Positions 1-12,538 of a stretch of DNA of 64,000 bases are shown here, piece by piece (the first letter of the stretch is position 1; the number at the start of each line of letters is the position of its first letter). Location of the stretch: contig JAQOOI010000063.1 in assembly GCA_028554645.1 (NCBI GenBank), positions 806,001 to 870,000 of the forward strand, written 5' to 3'. Both the position numbers and the translations under genes were made by a program. Source of the DNA: Omphalotus guepiniiformis (Eukaryota; Basidiomycota; Agaricomycetes; Agaricales; Omphalotaceae). The notes below the pieces were generated by a model, which saw nothing but the letters and a program-made list of their open reading frames with translations, searched no databases and was not told where the DNA came from.

Positions 1-457
1 TGGACCATTGTTGAAAGGATTCGGAGACGATGAGAAGGAGTCGTTGGGAGCCTGTCGAGGGTTGAAGACGACGATGTGAAGAGACGATAAGGATGGGTTG
101 TACATTGTTGACGAAAGCGAGCGTCACGAAAGGGAAAGTGAGAGGCTCCAAGGAAGAAGAAAAGAAAGAAATTGAGGCCTTTGTAGGCTGTAGAACGCTG
201 AGCTGGCCTGCAGCCAAGGCTCAGATATGACAGTCAGTGAGAAAGGATAATGAAAAAAAAAAAGAATAATGAAGAGGTGTATGTGCATTTACTTACACAA
301 TCTATAATAATCTATTATTCCGTTCCTTATCTCCATTTAGTTTGAGTTGCTGATCCGGTCATTGTGTCTCCCGTTGCCAGTCTCGTTGCCACCCGGACTC
401 AGATGTTACATATCAAACAGCCTCAATTATTTATTCTAGATCTCTCTCTCACATCCC
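1..457. other. No gene recognised; 3' flank of the first gene
   Basis: This stretch lies downstream of the minus-strand gene that ends at 458. It contains an A-rich run near 250-265 and no frame that looks like a conserved protein; the small reading frame starting near 364 overlaps the neighbouring gene in another frame and is treated as a shadow. Confidence 0.5.
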
Positions 458-2239
458 CTATCTGTTCCCACTCTTCTTCGACGGTTCACTGTACTTCATC
501 TTCACACACTGCGCCCTTGAAATATCGACGTGGTCGTCCCCACTCAATTGCACACAAATTTGTCTCAGCTTCCCTCTGTCCAACATTTCTGCTATCACAT
601 CTCTGTTCATTTGCTTTTGGCTATGCTCGTGAAGGCGGTCTAGCACTTTTTGCCGGTTCTGGATAATACCAATGTCAGCTGTCGCATAAGAATTTTCGAT
701 CGACACCGTTACCTGTCCAACCACAGATCCCCAGACTTTCCTGGGTGTTGCGACAGTCCACGTATAGGCTCCAACATAGTACCACCTTCGCTGTGTATCA
801 TTCAAGGTGTAAGGGTGTAGAATCAAGAAACTTCACACAAAAGGCAGAAAGTCAACGTACTGGTTTTACAACGTAGACAAATGTATGGAAAACATCATTT
901 GTCGCTTCGCCTTTCGTGGCTATGTACTGTGCGATGCTTCGGTTTGACTTCTTGCTTCCCCAATCTATGAGATACGACACAGGTGTCGATCTGTCTTCAA
1001 GGAAAACTGGATTATGCACAAATGCTAGGTTGTCAACGATTTGGAGGCGTAATTCCAAGTCAGGAGCTAACGTCAGACTGTCGAAATGAAGCAACCTCAA
1101 ATCCTGCTGCTGCCTTGATGAGCTGTTCGACATACCTCTGAAGAGAATTCACCTGTGTGATTGCACAAGCATCAGCTAGGTCAAAGCAAGAACAACGAAG
1201 GTGACCCCCGACCGTATTATTGTCTAGGCCTACTCGGCGGCGATCACGCATATGAGCCCATCGAATTGGACCGCACGTTACCCTGCATGTTGCGGGTGGT
1301 TTGCTGAATTGCAGGGCCCATATCTCTTCTTTGCGACCAGGCAGTGGCTGCACCGAATAACTCGCGCCTTCTGGGATCATCTCAGAGGGTAATGTTCCCG
1401 AGATGCTGATTGGAGAATCAACTTCAATATTCTGCCGACCAAGTGATGCGGGAGAGCGAACAACCAAGACACTAGAAGATCTGCTCGAGGTGGGACTCTG
1501 GTCAGAGTTCTCTGACTGAGGCGATAATCTCCTAGTCCTTGAAGGTCCAGGAGATCCATTGTCTGAACTAAGGTCATCGAGTCCGAGAGGTAGAAGCAGA
1601 TCGTGAACTTCTTGGATTTCTACCCTTTCCTCAGAGTCGTCAAGTTCATTCAGAGCAGCGCCCAGTGTAGTTTCAGGATCCTGGTGTGCATCGTCCTTCC
1701 TCCACAGCTCCGAATCATGTTGGTCATCATCCTGAGCATCTTCAGAATCTGTAACAAGACCTTCCTCTTTTGCATATAGTAGCTTCTGGTTAGCCTGCGC
1801 AAAAGTCTATTGCCAGTCAGATCTAGGCTCGAGTAGATGATCTCACCTCCTGAATATTGTCATAGACGAAATTACGGAAGACTTTCCGATATCGCTCAAG
1901 CTTTCCTCGAGTCTGTACCACATTATCAGCATCAGGTTGAGCTCGTTCTAGTCGAGCTTGAAGCTCCTCATTTTGAACTTTCATCCATTTGGCAGCATTG
2001 ATCGTTCGAAGGTTCTCTGACTTCAAATCAGCAAGTTCGTTCTTTAGTGCCTCGGTCTCTTTTCTATATCTATGCTTCAGCTCTTCGACTTGACGCTGAA
2101 GACGCGTCAAATTCTCAGAAATAACACCAAGCTGCACGCAAGCAGTCAGTGGAATCAAGGTGAATCAAAGACGTCAAAAAGGCTGACATACCTCGTCCAG
2201 TACAGACTGTTCACCTTCTTGAGATGGTCCAGGTGGCAT
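458..2239 (-). CDS. Coiled-coil protein with a fungal C-terminal domain (DUF6697-like?)
   Basis: Five exons read continuously: 2239-2192, 2131-1847, 1794-1136, 1077-861 and 790-458, giving 513 aa. The N-terminal 16 residues start with MPPGPSQEGE; residues about 17-110 are a charged coiled coil (heptad-like runs of E, K, R, L). Residues about 115-220 are acidic and low in complexity, followed by a Ser/Pro-rich linker. The C-terminal third is a globular domain containing RRWYYVGAY and a late EML-x-RGKLRQ-x-CVQL segment. That pattern (W-Y-x-G-x-Y followed by a helical cluster and C-V-x-L) recalls the basidiomycete DUF6697 domain, from memory and not checked. The start is the only Met joining in frame to the coiled coil. 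Function is unknown; there is no signal peptide or membrane segment. Confidence 0.7.
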
Positions 2240-2412
2240 TAAAGGTCTACGTCAAAAGATTCCTTGTAATTATCAGAAATATACAACATTAGCGCCCGTC
2301 GTTCTGCATCCGTTCCATTCGTTTGCTTGTGCTTGGCGGCGCTAAACTTTGTCAGTAACATGTTTACATGAATGTCACTTCTTAGTATCTATCGCGGCCC
2401 TTCTACACGCGA

Positions 2413-3684
2413 ATGTCTTCGAAAAAACTTCTGGTTGACATCCATACCCATGTCTATTTACCGAGATACGCGTCGCTGTTGAGGACGAGAACCACCGTGC
2501 CTCGGATTTTGTCTATCACCAGGGAAGGCAAAACCGAAGATAGGCTACTCATTCTAGAGAAAGAACCTAGCGGTGGTAGACCTGTAGGACCTCAGTATTG
2601 GGACCGAGATGAGAAGCTGAAGTTCATGGACATGCACGGCATCGATGTCTCTGTTGTCAGGTCAGTAAATCATTCATATCTTGAATTGTTCACTTATTTA
2701 GAACGCGTATATTGATTCGGCTGTCAGTACTGCCAATCCATGGCTAGATTTTCTATCCGCTCCTCAGGCTCACCAGATGGCTCTCGAGCTAAACGATGAC
2801 CTTGAACAATATTGTTCCACCAGTCCCGATATCCCTGATACGTCCATAAAACGATTATATGGATTCGGTTTACTGCCGCTTGTCTCTGGAATCACCATTG
2901 AGTCTCTGCTCGAAGCCGTTAAACAAATTGCTGCGTCTCCTCACCTGAAAGGCCTGATCATGGGTACTCGAGGCATTGGTAATGGATTGGACGACGAAGC
3001 ACTTGATCCTGTCTGGAAAGCCATTGAAGCAGCGGGATTGGTCGTATTCTTACATCCGCATTATGGAGTCGACAGTAGTGCTTGGGGCACAAAAGATAAC
3101 GGGCACGTTCTTCCCCTCGCCCTAGGCTTCCCTTTTGAAACTACAACTGTACGTCCTCTCGCCTCGGCTACCAAAGCGATCTTTTGACTCGCTTTTCACT
3201 TTAGGCTGCTGCTCGTTTGATTCTTTCAGGCGTTTTTGACCGTTTCCCCTCCCTTCGCCTACTTCTCGCTCATTCGGGTGGCGCCCTACCGCAATTGTCT
3301 TCTCGCCTAGCTTCCTGCATTGACCATGACCCGGTCGTAGCTTCAAGGTTGAAACATGATGCACGGTATTATGTTGGAAAACTCTATCTTGATGCCGTAG
3401 CTTATGGCCCAGAGGAACTTAGATTTGTGAGCGACGTGTTGGCGCGTTCCGGCCGGTATCAGACGGGTGGCTCAAACGCCAGTGTAGCAGCAGACAGAAG
3501 TTCAGGGAGTAAGAGGATGTTATTCGGTACCGACCATCCTTTCTTCCCTCCTCTCACATCGACGGAAAAATGGAAAAGCGTGGTGGAGAACCTCGAGGCC
3601 ATTGATTCTGTTCAGGGATGGAGTCAAGCTGATCGGGATGGAGTCAAAGGAGCGAATGCACTATCACTATTCAGCATATCATGA
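2413..3684 (+). CDS. ACMSD-like amidohydrolase (aminocarboxymuconate-semialdehyde decarboxylase family)
   Basis: Three exons, 2413-2660, 2728-3148 and 3205-3684, give 382 aa. The protein starts with a metal-binding DIHTHVYLPRY motif (H-x-H), continues through STANPWLDFL, and carries the later metal/catalytic motifs VVFLHPHYG, LLLAHSGGALP and LFGTDHPFFP, in the order expected for the zinc-dependent ACMSD branch of the amidohydrolase superfamily. Members decarboxylate aminocarboxymuconate semialdehyde, or related substrates such as resorcylate, salicylate or uracil-carboxylate, in the cytosol. The exact substrate cannot be read from sequence. The gene converges on quinolinate phosphoribosyltransferase 38 bp away; ACMSD competes for the precursor of quinolinate, which favours but does not prove the ACMSD assignment. 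A short insert (about residues 299-315, Gly/Ser-rich) lies between the last two motifs. Confidence 0.85.
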
Positions 3685-3722
3685 ATTGTACAACAAGGCC
3701 AATTATACAGTAATTCGGGTCT

Positions 3723-4876
<1,154 letters not shown>

Positions 4877-5192
4877 AAGTCCAGCTGAATACAGAATGTG
4901 CAGACTATTGCGCGTTTAAGAATGATCAATCGATGACTTCGTGCGGTACGCACGGCCCGGGCTTACAAGGATATATGCATTACTCAAAGGTCATCGCGCT
5001 CTTTACAATGTCATGAACTGGTACGTGTATAGCGGATGTATAGACGTAACGAGCACAAAAGACCAATAGCTGATACTAAAGATACCGTATAAACCAACAA
5101 CAAGACGAAATATAGTCCATGAAAGTCAATGAGGAAACTACCAAGTCCGTTTCTTTTCTTGGGAGGAATCGAAACGACGCATTAGGGTAAAT

Positions 5193-5951
5193 TTAAGCAA
5201 ACAGGGCACCAGCGAGTGCAAGAGCACCAATGAACCCAGTTTGCGCTGTAAGAGCGACAGCGCTGTTGTGGGTAGACGAGGGAGATGCGCTGCCAGAAGT
5301 GGTATCAGCGGCTCCAGCAGAGGTCGCAGAAGGGTCGGTGGAAGTCGATGCTCCAGTGTTACTAAAGAAATAGATTGTTATCAGACAAGAAACACAATCT
5401 TCAGGAGTTGTCGGCGCTTACGAAGCCACGGTCCTGGAAGTACCAGAGGTGGAAGAGGCAGTACTAGAGACAGAAACAGCGGTGATGCTGAACTCAGGGG
5501 ACTGAGCAAGGATGGTGTTCAACTCGGTCACGTTCTGTACGAGATTGACGCGGAAACCATCGCCAATGGGCCATCCACCGCTGGGAGGGTTGACTGTAGT
5601 GTTGCCGAGGCTGCCATCGACTTGAGCTGCAAGAACCTGGTTGTTTTGAGGCAACACTGAGCGATCCTGCCAAGCAAACGTTGTAAGTGTGCAGCACTGT
5701 CAGGGGTATGAAACCGGAGGAATTATATCGTTGACAAGAACGGCAGTGAAAGTGTCTGCGTCAGTGCTGACTTTTTCCCAAGTAAGGCTGAGTTTCGATT
5801 GTTAGTGGTATGTTCCAAGATGGACACGAGTACGACCAACTCACAGCTGAGCGCCATTGTTGTTCCATCCTTGCGAGGCAGAAGGGGAGATAACCTGATA
5901 GGCAAGGGCAGAAGCAGCAAAGGCAAGGCAAAGAGTAACAGCAGAACGCAT
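5193..5951 (-). CDS. Predicted GPI-anchored wall protein, Kre9/Knh1-like N-terminus
   Basis: Four exons (5951-5845, 5787-5715, 5666-5422, 5361-5193) give 197 aa. The protein opens with a clear signal peptide (MRSAVTLCLAFAASALA). The mature part has VISPSASQGWNNNGAQLLTWEKV, a pattern typical of fungal Kre9/Knh1-like extracellular domains, then a Ser/Thr-rich stretch, and ends with a hydrophobic tail (TAQTGFIGALALAGALFA) right at the stop. Signal peptide, Ser/Thr linker and terminal hydrophobic tail together predict a GPI-anchored cell-surface protein; upstream N/S residues could act as the omega site. Such proteins are common in Agaricomycetes and their roles are mostly unknown, presumably in the wall. 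The domain name is from memory of the pattern. Confidence 0.82.
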
Positions 5952-6747
5952 ATTGCTAAAGGAGGACCTGGGAGAAACTAAAGGACAGTGAAGGTGGAAG
6001 AAGAAGGGTAAGGAAAGTGAGGTCTTCGAACGGCTGCCAGAAGGTTAAGATGAAAAATTAGACCGAGTCTCGTGCGGTTTCACTGCCACCAACGGCGTAT
6101 GATCGCCTGCCGAGGACTCAGGAAGACCGTCAGTCACGTGATTACGTAGGTCCTGGCTAGCCTCGAACAGCGAAGAAACTCGAAAATAGTCCATAATGTG
6201 CCTCACATTCCTTGCATGTTACTTACACCAAAGATAAGTCAAAATTGTATGTATCTTCTTCCGACAAATCACCCAGGACAGTCCCGAGGTTATGTGGCCT
6301 CAAGTCTTCAAGAATTTCTCACCATGGTATAAAGTCCGTCGTAAGGAGTAGTACCGCCGGGAGATAGGTAATTCAGCAACGCTGAGCAAGATCTGTTATT
6401 TATCATCAGTGCATACACCGTGTCAGGCTATGTCTGCTATTTACTGGTTAATGAGACTTACACACCAACAAAATTTGAATATCGAATGGCAAACGAATTC
6501 TACGTGTTCGGCATGGTCCAAGCGAACCAAATCCAAATCGAAAAAGCATATATGTACCCAGAGAGTACCCTGAGCACTGTCGTGCCGTGTGACGAAGGGG
6601 AACCAAGGTTACCGTGCGGAAACAATTAAGCACCTTCACTAAAGCATCAACTGACAACGAGCGTCGAATAGTCAATCAGAAGTGCATACCAAATATCCTT
6701 GAGCAGGCAAGTTTACTTTTATTGCGGACCGTTCATTCGAATAGGCA
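5952..6747. other. Intergenic, no gene recognised
   Basis: About 800 bp between the upstream side of the GPI-protein gene and the 3' end of the Gemin2-like gene. A TATA-like string occurs near 6339. Short open frames here lack start context, introns or recognisable protein character. Confidence 0.5.
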
Positions 6748-8008
6748 TCACGATTCAATACTTCTGAGCATATCTTCAGCATCTATCCAAAGATCGCGCT
6801 GACCCCAAATTCCAACCACAACACGTATGATCATCCAGCACGATGTTTGATCTATACACGCATCGCCGTCTCGTGCTTCCGAAAGCTGAAGGCTTTCTTC
6901 GACCGACAATTTTTCACAAATGATCGCCTTCAACAAGGCAAGACAAGCCCGACATAGATTCCGTAACAAGGACATGTCATCAGCACTTATATGATCCTCC
7001 ACCCGGGCCAAAAGTGCAAAAATCCACTGTGCATGTGCCTGTTTGAGTCGGGGGAAGGGCGTCGCGCTCTTGTCTTCTAGATGCAGATTAATCCAGTATG
7101 CGAAGTACATCAACAGGTGTAAAGACATCCGCTGTGAATCCATGTCAGCATTAGTCCTAGAAAATAAGCAGAACGTCCCTTACTTCGTCTATGTGTCTTA
7201 AAAGGGAAGGAGTCGGAGATAAGTGTCTGTACAATGGGAGTTTTTCGGAAGACTTAGTGCCAAGAGGAGGGTCGAGAGAAGCCGATGAAGGCAACGACCC
7301 AGATTCCATCGATTCGCAGTGCACATCTTGAGCTTCATGTACAGCCGGAGGCACAACGGAGGGCTGTCCGTAGTCCAAAGTCGTACTATCATCATTGAAG
7401 GCACGCATGCCCCGTCCTAGTTTCTTCGGCTTTGAAGATTTCAGTTTAAGAGCACTCCATGCAGTTTCAGGTTTTCCTGCTAAAAACTCCCACCAAGCTG
7501 CCCTATCTTGCTTCTCGGGCATCAACACATTTCTCTTTTCCTTAGAGGGAGGGATATCCACGTGAATGGTAGGTTGTATGATATTCTGCGAAAGCGATTA
7601 GCGCAGACAAAAGCTTTCAAATGAATGCGTCGTATACCAATCTGAAGTTTCTAAATCGACTTTCGAATAAGGAACACCATTCTGCGGAGGGAAGGGATGG
7701 ATGTGTTGCATTCAGATTGCGAAGTGGGGGTAAGATAGGCTCTGGTCGTTCATAAGGGTTCGGTACAAAGGTAACATGAGGAAGTTGTCGAGCATCGCGA
7801 CTATTGGAACAACGACTCAGTGGTCAGATCAAGTAGTGTACAAGTGTCATTGTACTCACCGTACAGTGAATAGATATTCCAATCCATCACTAGGTATACC
7901 ATTATAATTTTCAGGAAGATTTGCTACCGGAAGGATCTGTCTTCCAAACGAAGGCTCCTCATCGTCTGAGTCATTTTGTTCCGTTCTTTTTCGTTTGAGG
8001 TTTGACAT
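6748..8008 (-). CDS. GEMIN2: Gemin2/Brr1-like snRNP assembly factor
   Basis: Four exons (8008-7860, 7800-7638, 7585-7184, 7131-6748) give 365 aa with all junctions in frame. The N-terminus is polar with a basic KRKR patch. The central region contains SLFESRFRNFRLQNII and a DRAAWWEFLAGK segment matching the W-rich part of Gemin2. The C-terminal half is the helical Gemin2/SIP1 domain: FAYWINLHL, QWIFALLARVEDHISADDMSLLRNLCRACLALL, then WMIIRVVVGIWGQRDLW. Gemin2 holds the Sm ring during assembly on snRNAs; fission yeast Yip11 and budding yeast Brr1 are relatives. It is divergent from a basic nuclear protein gene, with 113 bp between the two start codons, so the two are probably co-expressed. Confidence 0.85.
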
Positions 8009-8121
8009 GATAGTTGGCGGCGTGCAGGTGAGTCTGATTCAAAGTTGGAGGGCGTGACCGTGAAATTTCCTGACGCGTCTGTGCTGCCGCTTGAAGCTTT
8101 CTCTGGACTCCATTTGCCTAT
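8009..8121. promoter_or_regulatory. Shared divergent promoter region
   Basis: Only 113 bp separate the start codons of the Gemin2-like gene (minus strand) and the basic nuclear protein gene (plus strand), so both promoters and leaders must lie here or overlap. I see no clear TATA box. Confidence 0.5.
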
Positions 8122-9151
8122 ATGGCCCAAGATGATGAGATTGACACTGAGGCCTTGCAGGCTCAGATTGACCTTTCAATGTCTTTTACTCATGAACTCA
8201 TCTCATCATGGATAAAACCATCCAAGAAATCTTTTAGTTCATCGTATAACCAAAATTTGGAAGCCGAGCTGAAGGAGTATATGCGAAGACCGCCGAGGTA
8301 GGTAAGTATCCTGCTATATCCTCAAACACCACTAATATACAATCCAAAAGACTCGGTGTAGGCGCTCCAATACCAGAAACCAACTCGGTTACCTCGAGAG
8401 AAACAGCACGACTTAAGGGCCAGCTCACTGGAAAGGCACTTAAACGACCAAGAGAAGATGACGGAGAACCCTCTAGCAAACAGTTGTCTGATGATGAAGG
8501 TGAAAGTAGGGCTGGTGCCATCAAGAAAAAAGCCAAAATGGACCCTTTTGGTGTGCCTACGGGCAAGAAGAAGAATCCCTTTCGAATAAACGATGTCGGG
8601 CCTTCCAAAGTGGTTGAGGTCTCACCCTCAGCCAACGATTTGGCTGAAGAGAAGAGAAATTTGGACGGTGTTGACAAAGCAGAGCGTACGGATGACAATG
8701 CGTCCATGCCAAGTTTGAATGAGAGCCCCAGGAAGAAGAAAAAGCGGAAGCACGGACTGGAGGAGAATTCTGTTGCTGCACCAAGTAACACCACCCCGAC
8801 ACAGAACACATCTAGCGTGGAAGCTGCTCACACATCAGGTATGTGAATCACATTATATTTCAGTGGTCTGCTGTCTCGTTCAACACGGTGAACATGACAG
8901 GTGATTCTAAGGAGAGTCTCTCTTTGGTGGCGACGAATCCCGCGTCTCTTCCGAATTCTCCGGCTAAGGCTCAAAATCCTCGAGCCACTTCTCTTCTCGT
9001 ACAATCAGTCTTGAATCTTGATGGCCCAGTTAGGGAGGATGAATCGGGCTCTGACGAACCTGACAGCACTGCACTCAGCCCAAAGAAGAAGCGGAAGAGA
9101 CGCAAAAGAAAAAAGCATATACAGGGTAGCATTGTTGGGGGTGCAAGTTGA
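8122..9151 (+). CDS. Lys-rich nuclear protein (fungal DUF3245-like?)
   Basis: Three exons (8122-8297, 8351-8838, 8901-9151) give 304 aa. The N-terminal part (IDLSMSFTHELISSWIKPS, then an LKGQLTGK segment) is the only part that looks folded. The rest is polar and low-complexity with several Lys/Arg clusters (RKKKKRKHG, PKKKRKRRKRKKH) that should act as nuclear or nucleolar localisation signals. The W-I-K-P-S beginning and basic tail recall the fungal DUF3245 family, from memory and unchecked. The first intron has two overlapping donors; the one at 8298 avoids an in-frame stop that the one at 8302 would include. It shares a promoter with Gemin2-like. Confidence 0.72.
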
Positions 9152-9758
9152 TGTCAATGGTGTGAAGTCGTTCCGGCTTTCGTCTCTTCGTATTCACGTC
9201 CCGTCTAATTTGGCACGTCTCTTAGATGGTTAATTCGCCTTGTCTACATGTTACGGATTCGGTTTCTTGCTTGCAGCAGTGTAGTATAGTCGTCCAGGAA
9301 CAAGACCATTTTGAATGACTACCGACGGAAGCCTGGCACCAGCAAGGGTGTCTGACTGACTCCCGAAATTCAAGGACAATTTGCGGGCGCCAACACTTTC
9401 GCATCCGAGTGCGCATAATGCACTATTGACGGAGTCGTGAACTCATGGTCTTGTTCTCTTATCTCCGAAGGACCTGCTTATCCTTCCTGAGACGCGTTTC
9501 GTGCGTAACTCGATGCAGCTGGTGATTGCCCTTGTCCTTGATCAAGCCATTCTTCTGGATATCTTGCAGTACTTCGATCTGCAATCGATGGAGTCGACGG
9601 TCATTTTCGGTCATTACCAGTAAATGCACAAAGTCAAGCATACATCGGTACCGATAAGTTATGCAAGTATGTGTATCCTTTTGGCTCTATCTCCGAGTAC
9701 AGTAAACTTAACGTGGAACATGATTGATACATCCAGTCCGACGCCATCTTGTGTACGA
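9152..9758. other. Intergenic between convergent genes
   Basis: About 600 bp between the 3' ends of the basic nuclear protein gene and the small membrane protein gene. Small frames on both strands show no family likeness or intron structure. Confidence 0.5.
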
Positions 9759-10276
9759 TCAGTACATTTGGGGTTCTCTTTTTCCAGACCGCCGTACAAA
9801 GGTGCTACGAATAGCCAAGTCACCGCACAGACCAAACCCAAAGGACGTGAGCAAGTATTGAAGTCTCTGCGTTGTGACTACTCCCATTGAAAAACCCTCG
9901 TGTATGCCGAAAATGTCCACAGCAGCTTCAGTTCCCCCGGCGACAAAGACCATGACGAGAAAGCAGCTGAGCCATGACAAGGCCAATAAATACGCGAATG
10001 CGATCGAAGTTACGGATAACATTCCCTCCATCTGTGGGTGACGATGCGTCAAGAGGAGCAATACTGAGTGGTAGAACATCCCAATGATTCCCGTAATTGG
10101 GTTCATATACAACTATAGTATTAACTCCAGTGAGGATTTCTGTCAATGCAGTTCCAGTGGGAAAGACTTACAGAGAGTGTTCCGTAATCCCATATGGACA
10201 GAATGACTACACAGACACTCGTTATTAAAGAGAGGTAACTCAGCAAAAAAAGAGGTGTTGGAATATCAAAGTGCAT
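9759..10276 (-). CDS. Small four-helix membrane protein, unrecognised family
   Basis: Two exons (10276-10172, 10112-9759) joined by a GT-AG intron of 59 nt give 152 aa. The start Met leads directly into MHFDIPTPLFLLSYLSL. Hydrophobic segments lie at about residues 9-30 (ending IWDYGTLS), 40-57, 65-90 (SIAFAYLLALSWLSCFLVMVFV) and 118-135, followed by a basic cytosolic-looking tail (RRSGKREPQ). Many Agaricomycete genomes contain orphan proteins of this shape with a W-D-Y after helix 1 and A-Y-L-x-A-L in helix 3. No catalytic motif is visible. An alternative frame in the last 180 nt also encodes a hydrophobic stretch, but the charged C-terminal tail fits this reading better. Confidence 0.65.
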
Positions 10277-10881
10277 TCAGGCATTCCAGGATATGCGTAC
10301 GCCAGCGCAGACAGTATCAAGCCTTTCGTAATACCCCATGTTCATTGGGATACTTATAAGAACAAGGCATGTTGGGATGGTAACACAGACTCGACGGGGC
10401 TGTACCAGTATTGACAGTGATGATGATGAAACACTTCAGTTGAGATCGTTTCTGTACTATGTAGAACGAGTAACAACGCTCGAGCTGGAGTTTACATACG
10501 ATGGAATTGTGAACAGTTGTAAAGGATATTTACTTTGACCAGTGTTCAGACTGTTCAGGCCGGTAATCTCACGCGTTTCTGCTTGGGCACGCGACTGTAT
10601 GTAGACACATAGAGCCTTAGAAGGTGCGGCGGATCATTGATGCAACATGCCAGGGCGCACTGCTCTATGTCTGTACATGTCAGTTACATGCCATGCTGCG
10701 GATCGTGACAAGAATCGTCAGCGCTTTATTATACAACATCTTGAGTAGATCGTGATAAATCGTGAACATAGTAAATCGATAAGTTAAGAGTAGCGTAATA
10801 AGTAAGGTGGATTAAAAAATCAACTGCTGGTGCCTGCACTATGCCAGAATAATACTTAAAAAAGGAGGATGACGTTCAACG
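10277..10881. other. Intergenic, no gene recognised
   Basis: About 600 bp lying upstream of the small membrane protein gene and downstream of the basic-tail protein gene. Nothing beyond short spurious frames is visible. Confidence 0.5.
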
Positions 10882-11469
10882 TCAGCGTCTCCCTCGTCGA
10901 GCCGCTCCGCGGCGTGAAGCAGAACCTCGAGCACCTCCAGCAGGAGTCTGAGTTACTCCTTTCGACCCTCGTGAGCTTCCCCTAGGAGTATTGATGTTTC
11001 TGGATGAGTGGCCAACTGATCGATGACTGTTGCTAGTTGAATGGTGGCGAAGGGCTGGCCGACTGCCCGAATGACCACCAGTGGTCCCTGGAGCGGACTT
11101 CTTGCCAGAACCGAAGAAGGAAAAGCCACGGGCAGACCTCTGGTTGCGAGTATGATTCTTGCGTTGATATTTCCGCTTCCTTTCGTATTCCCGCATGGCT
11201 TTTGCCTCCTTCATCTCTCTCATACCCTGCCATACAATCGAATAGTAAATATCAGCCTGCCATAAGGTGAATGCTACGCACACGACTGCGAAGTCTTTCG
11301 TCACCAAGAAGTGTACCTCTCATCTTTGCCAGCCAGCCATGCATAGTAGACGCCTTTGGCCGACTGCGGCGAGAACCATCACGGTGAAACTACAACAACA
11401 GTGAGTAATCAGAGCAGAGTACAGTAAGGTGACAGGGTCTCATACATCGGATGCCCATTCGATCTTCAT
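10882..11469 (-). CDS. Small basic protein with Arg/Gly-rich tail
   Basis: Three exons (11469-11446, 11389-11282, 11226-10882) give 158 aa; the first coding exon encodes only MKIEWASD. The middle part (MHGWLAKMRGTLLGDERLRSR, then a highly charged helix of K, E and R) resembles the stress-linked CsbD-like helical proteins in its H-G-x-x-x-K-x-x-G-x-x-x-G-D rhythm, but this is a weak likeness. The C-terminal 60 residues are Ser, Gly and Arg rich and finish in an RG/RR-rich stretch (ASRRGAARRGRR), suggesting nucleic-acid binding or nuclear location. No membrane segment. Function unknown. Confidence 0.7.
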
Positions 11470-12538
11470 GATTCAGGCTAATAGAAAAGCAGGTCGTGGT
11501 TGAAGAAAAACATGTATAAAGAAGGCATTCGTGAGGTCAACAGGGTGCATGTTACTGGCGTGGCGTATTGTGCTGACAAATAAATACAATTGTTGACATT
11601 TCCGCTCTTTTCTACATTTTTCAAATTCGTCTAGACCTAGAGTCAGAAAGCGCCATGGTTTAAATTTTCTTCGGTTGCTTCTTCATATATGTCAGGAATT
11701 GCATCTGTCATATCGTGCTTTCAATCATACACTTGCTTGAATATACCGAATTCCGGTCTTTTGTCTTCTTCTAGCCTATTCACCACTGTGCGTCATTCAT
11801 TTTTGTCAGGGCGTCTTGCAAAGGGTACCGGCAATTGAACACCCAAGTTATGTAGGTAATCCTGAGGTACCGGTACTTCCCTCCGACGTTCTTCACGGTC
11901 TTTGGCTCCTGCCGTGTCATTCCTGTCGCGGGCCAGTAATACTAAGCGTAGTTTATTACAGTTGATATCAGTCTGCAACGCACTCTGTTCCATTCTCAAA
12001 TGGGCATTCCTTGTTCTCTGTTCATCTCTGGCTCTTCTTTAAGCGGTCAATGTTGACCATGCTCTGCAATATTCGATACCTCGACATTTGTTGCAGTATT
12101 CGTGGATTGGGTATGTTCAGATTGTACAGATCGTTGATTTCTTGATCGTGGTGCTCGCGTGGCAATTACCAAATTGGGAAGTGTTTCGGACATGCTTTGA
12201 CTGCTCAACGACTCAATATGACTGACAACTCCAGAGTACTCCGTTCACACCGTAGTGCCGCAATATCATCCATACTAGCCACGCGGGCCAAGATTACGTG
12301 CCCTAATCTCAACTTCAGTATAGCATTGCTCGATGCCGAATTACCACCCGAAGGGAACACCGCCATAGCGTCTCTCTTTTTCTTTCAAAATTTTTACTTA
12401 GGATATCGCCGGAATAGCAGAAAACCGAACCAAGTACGGTTATTGCCATGAAACCGAAGCTGACTTTCGAGAGGTACAAGAACCAGACTTTGTCCGTTTC
12501 AAAATGTCCAACAACCCAAGCAATCAACAAGATTCAAG
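11470..12538. other. Intergenic between divergent genes, about 1.07 kb
   Basis: Separates the start of the small basic protein gene (minus) from the start of the phosphatase gene (plus), so it holds both promoters. No conserved frame was found on either strand. Confidence 0.5.

Noticed and set aside
8234..8809. Long minus-strand frame over the basic nuclear protein gene
   Set aside because: It mirrors the codon bias of the plus-strand gene and has no intron logic or family likeness.
9659..9841. Alternative hydrophobic frame as the end of the small membrane protein
   Set aside because: No GT-AG pair joins it in the right phase; the simple two-exon reading ends in a charged tail that fits the protein's topology.
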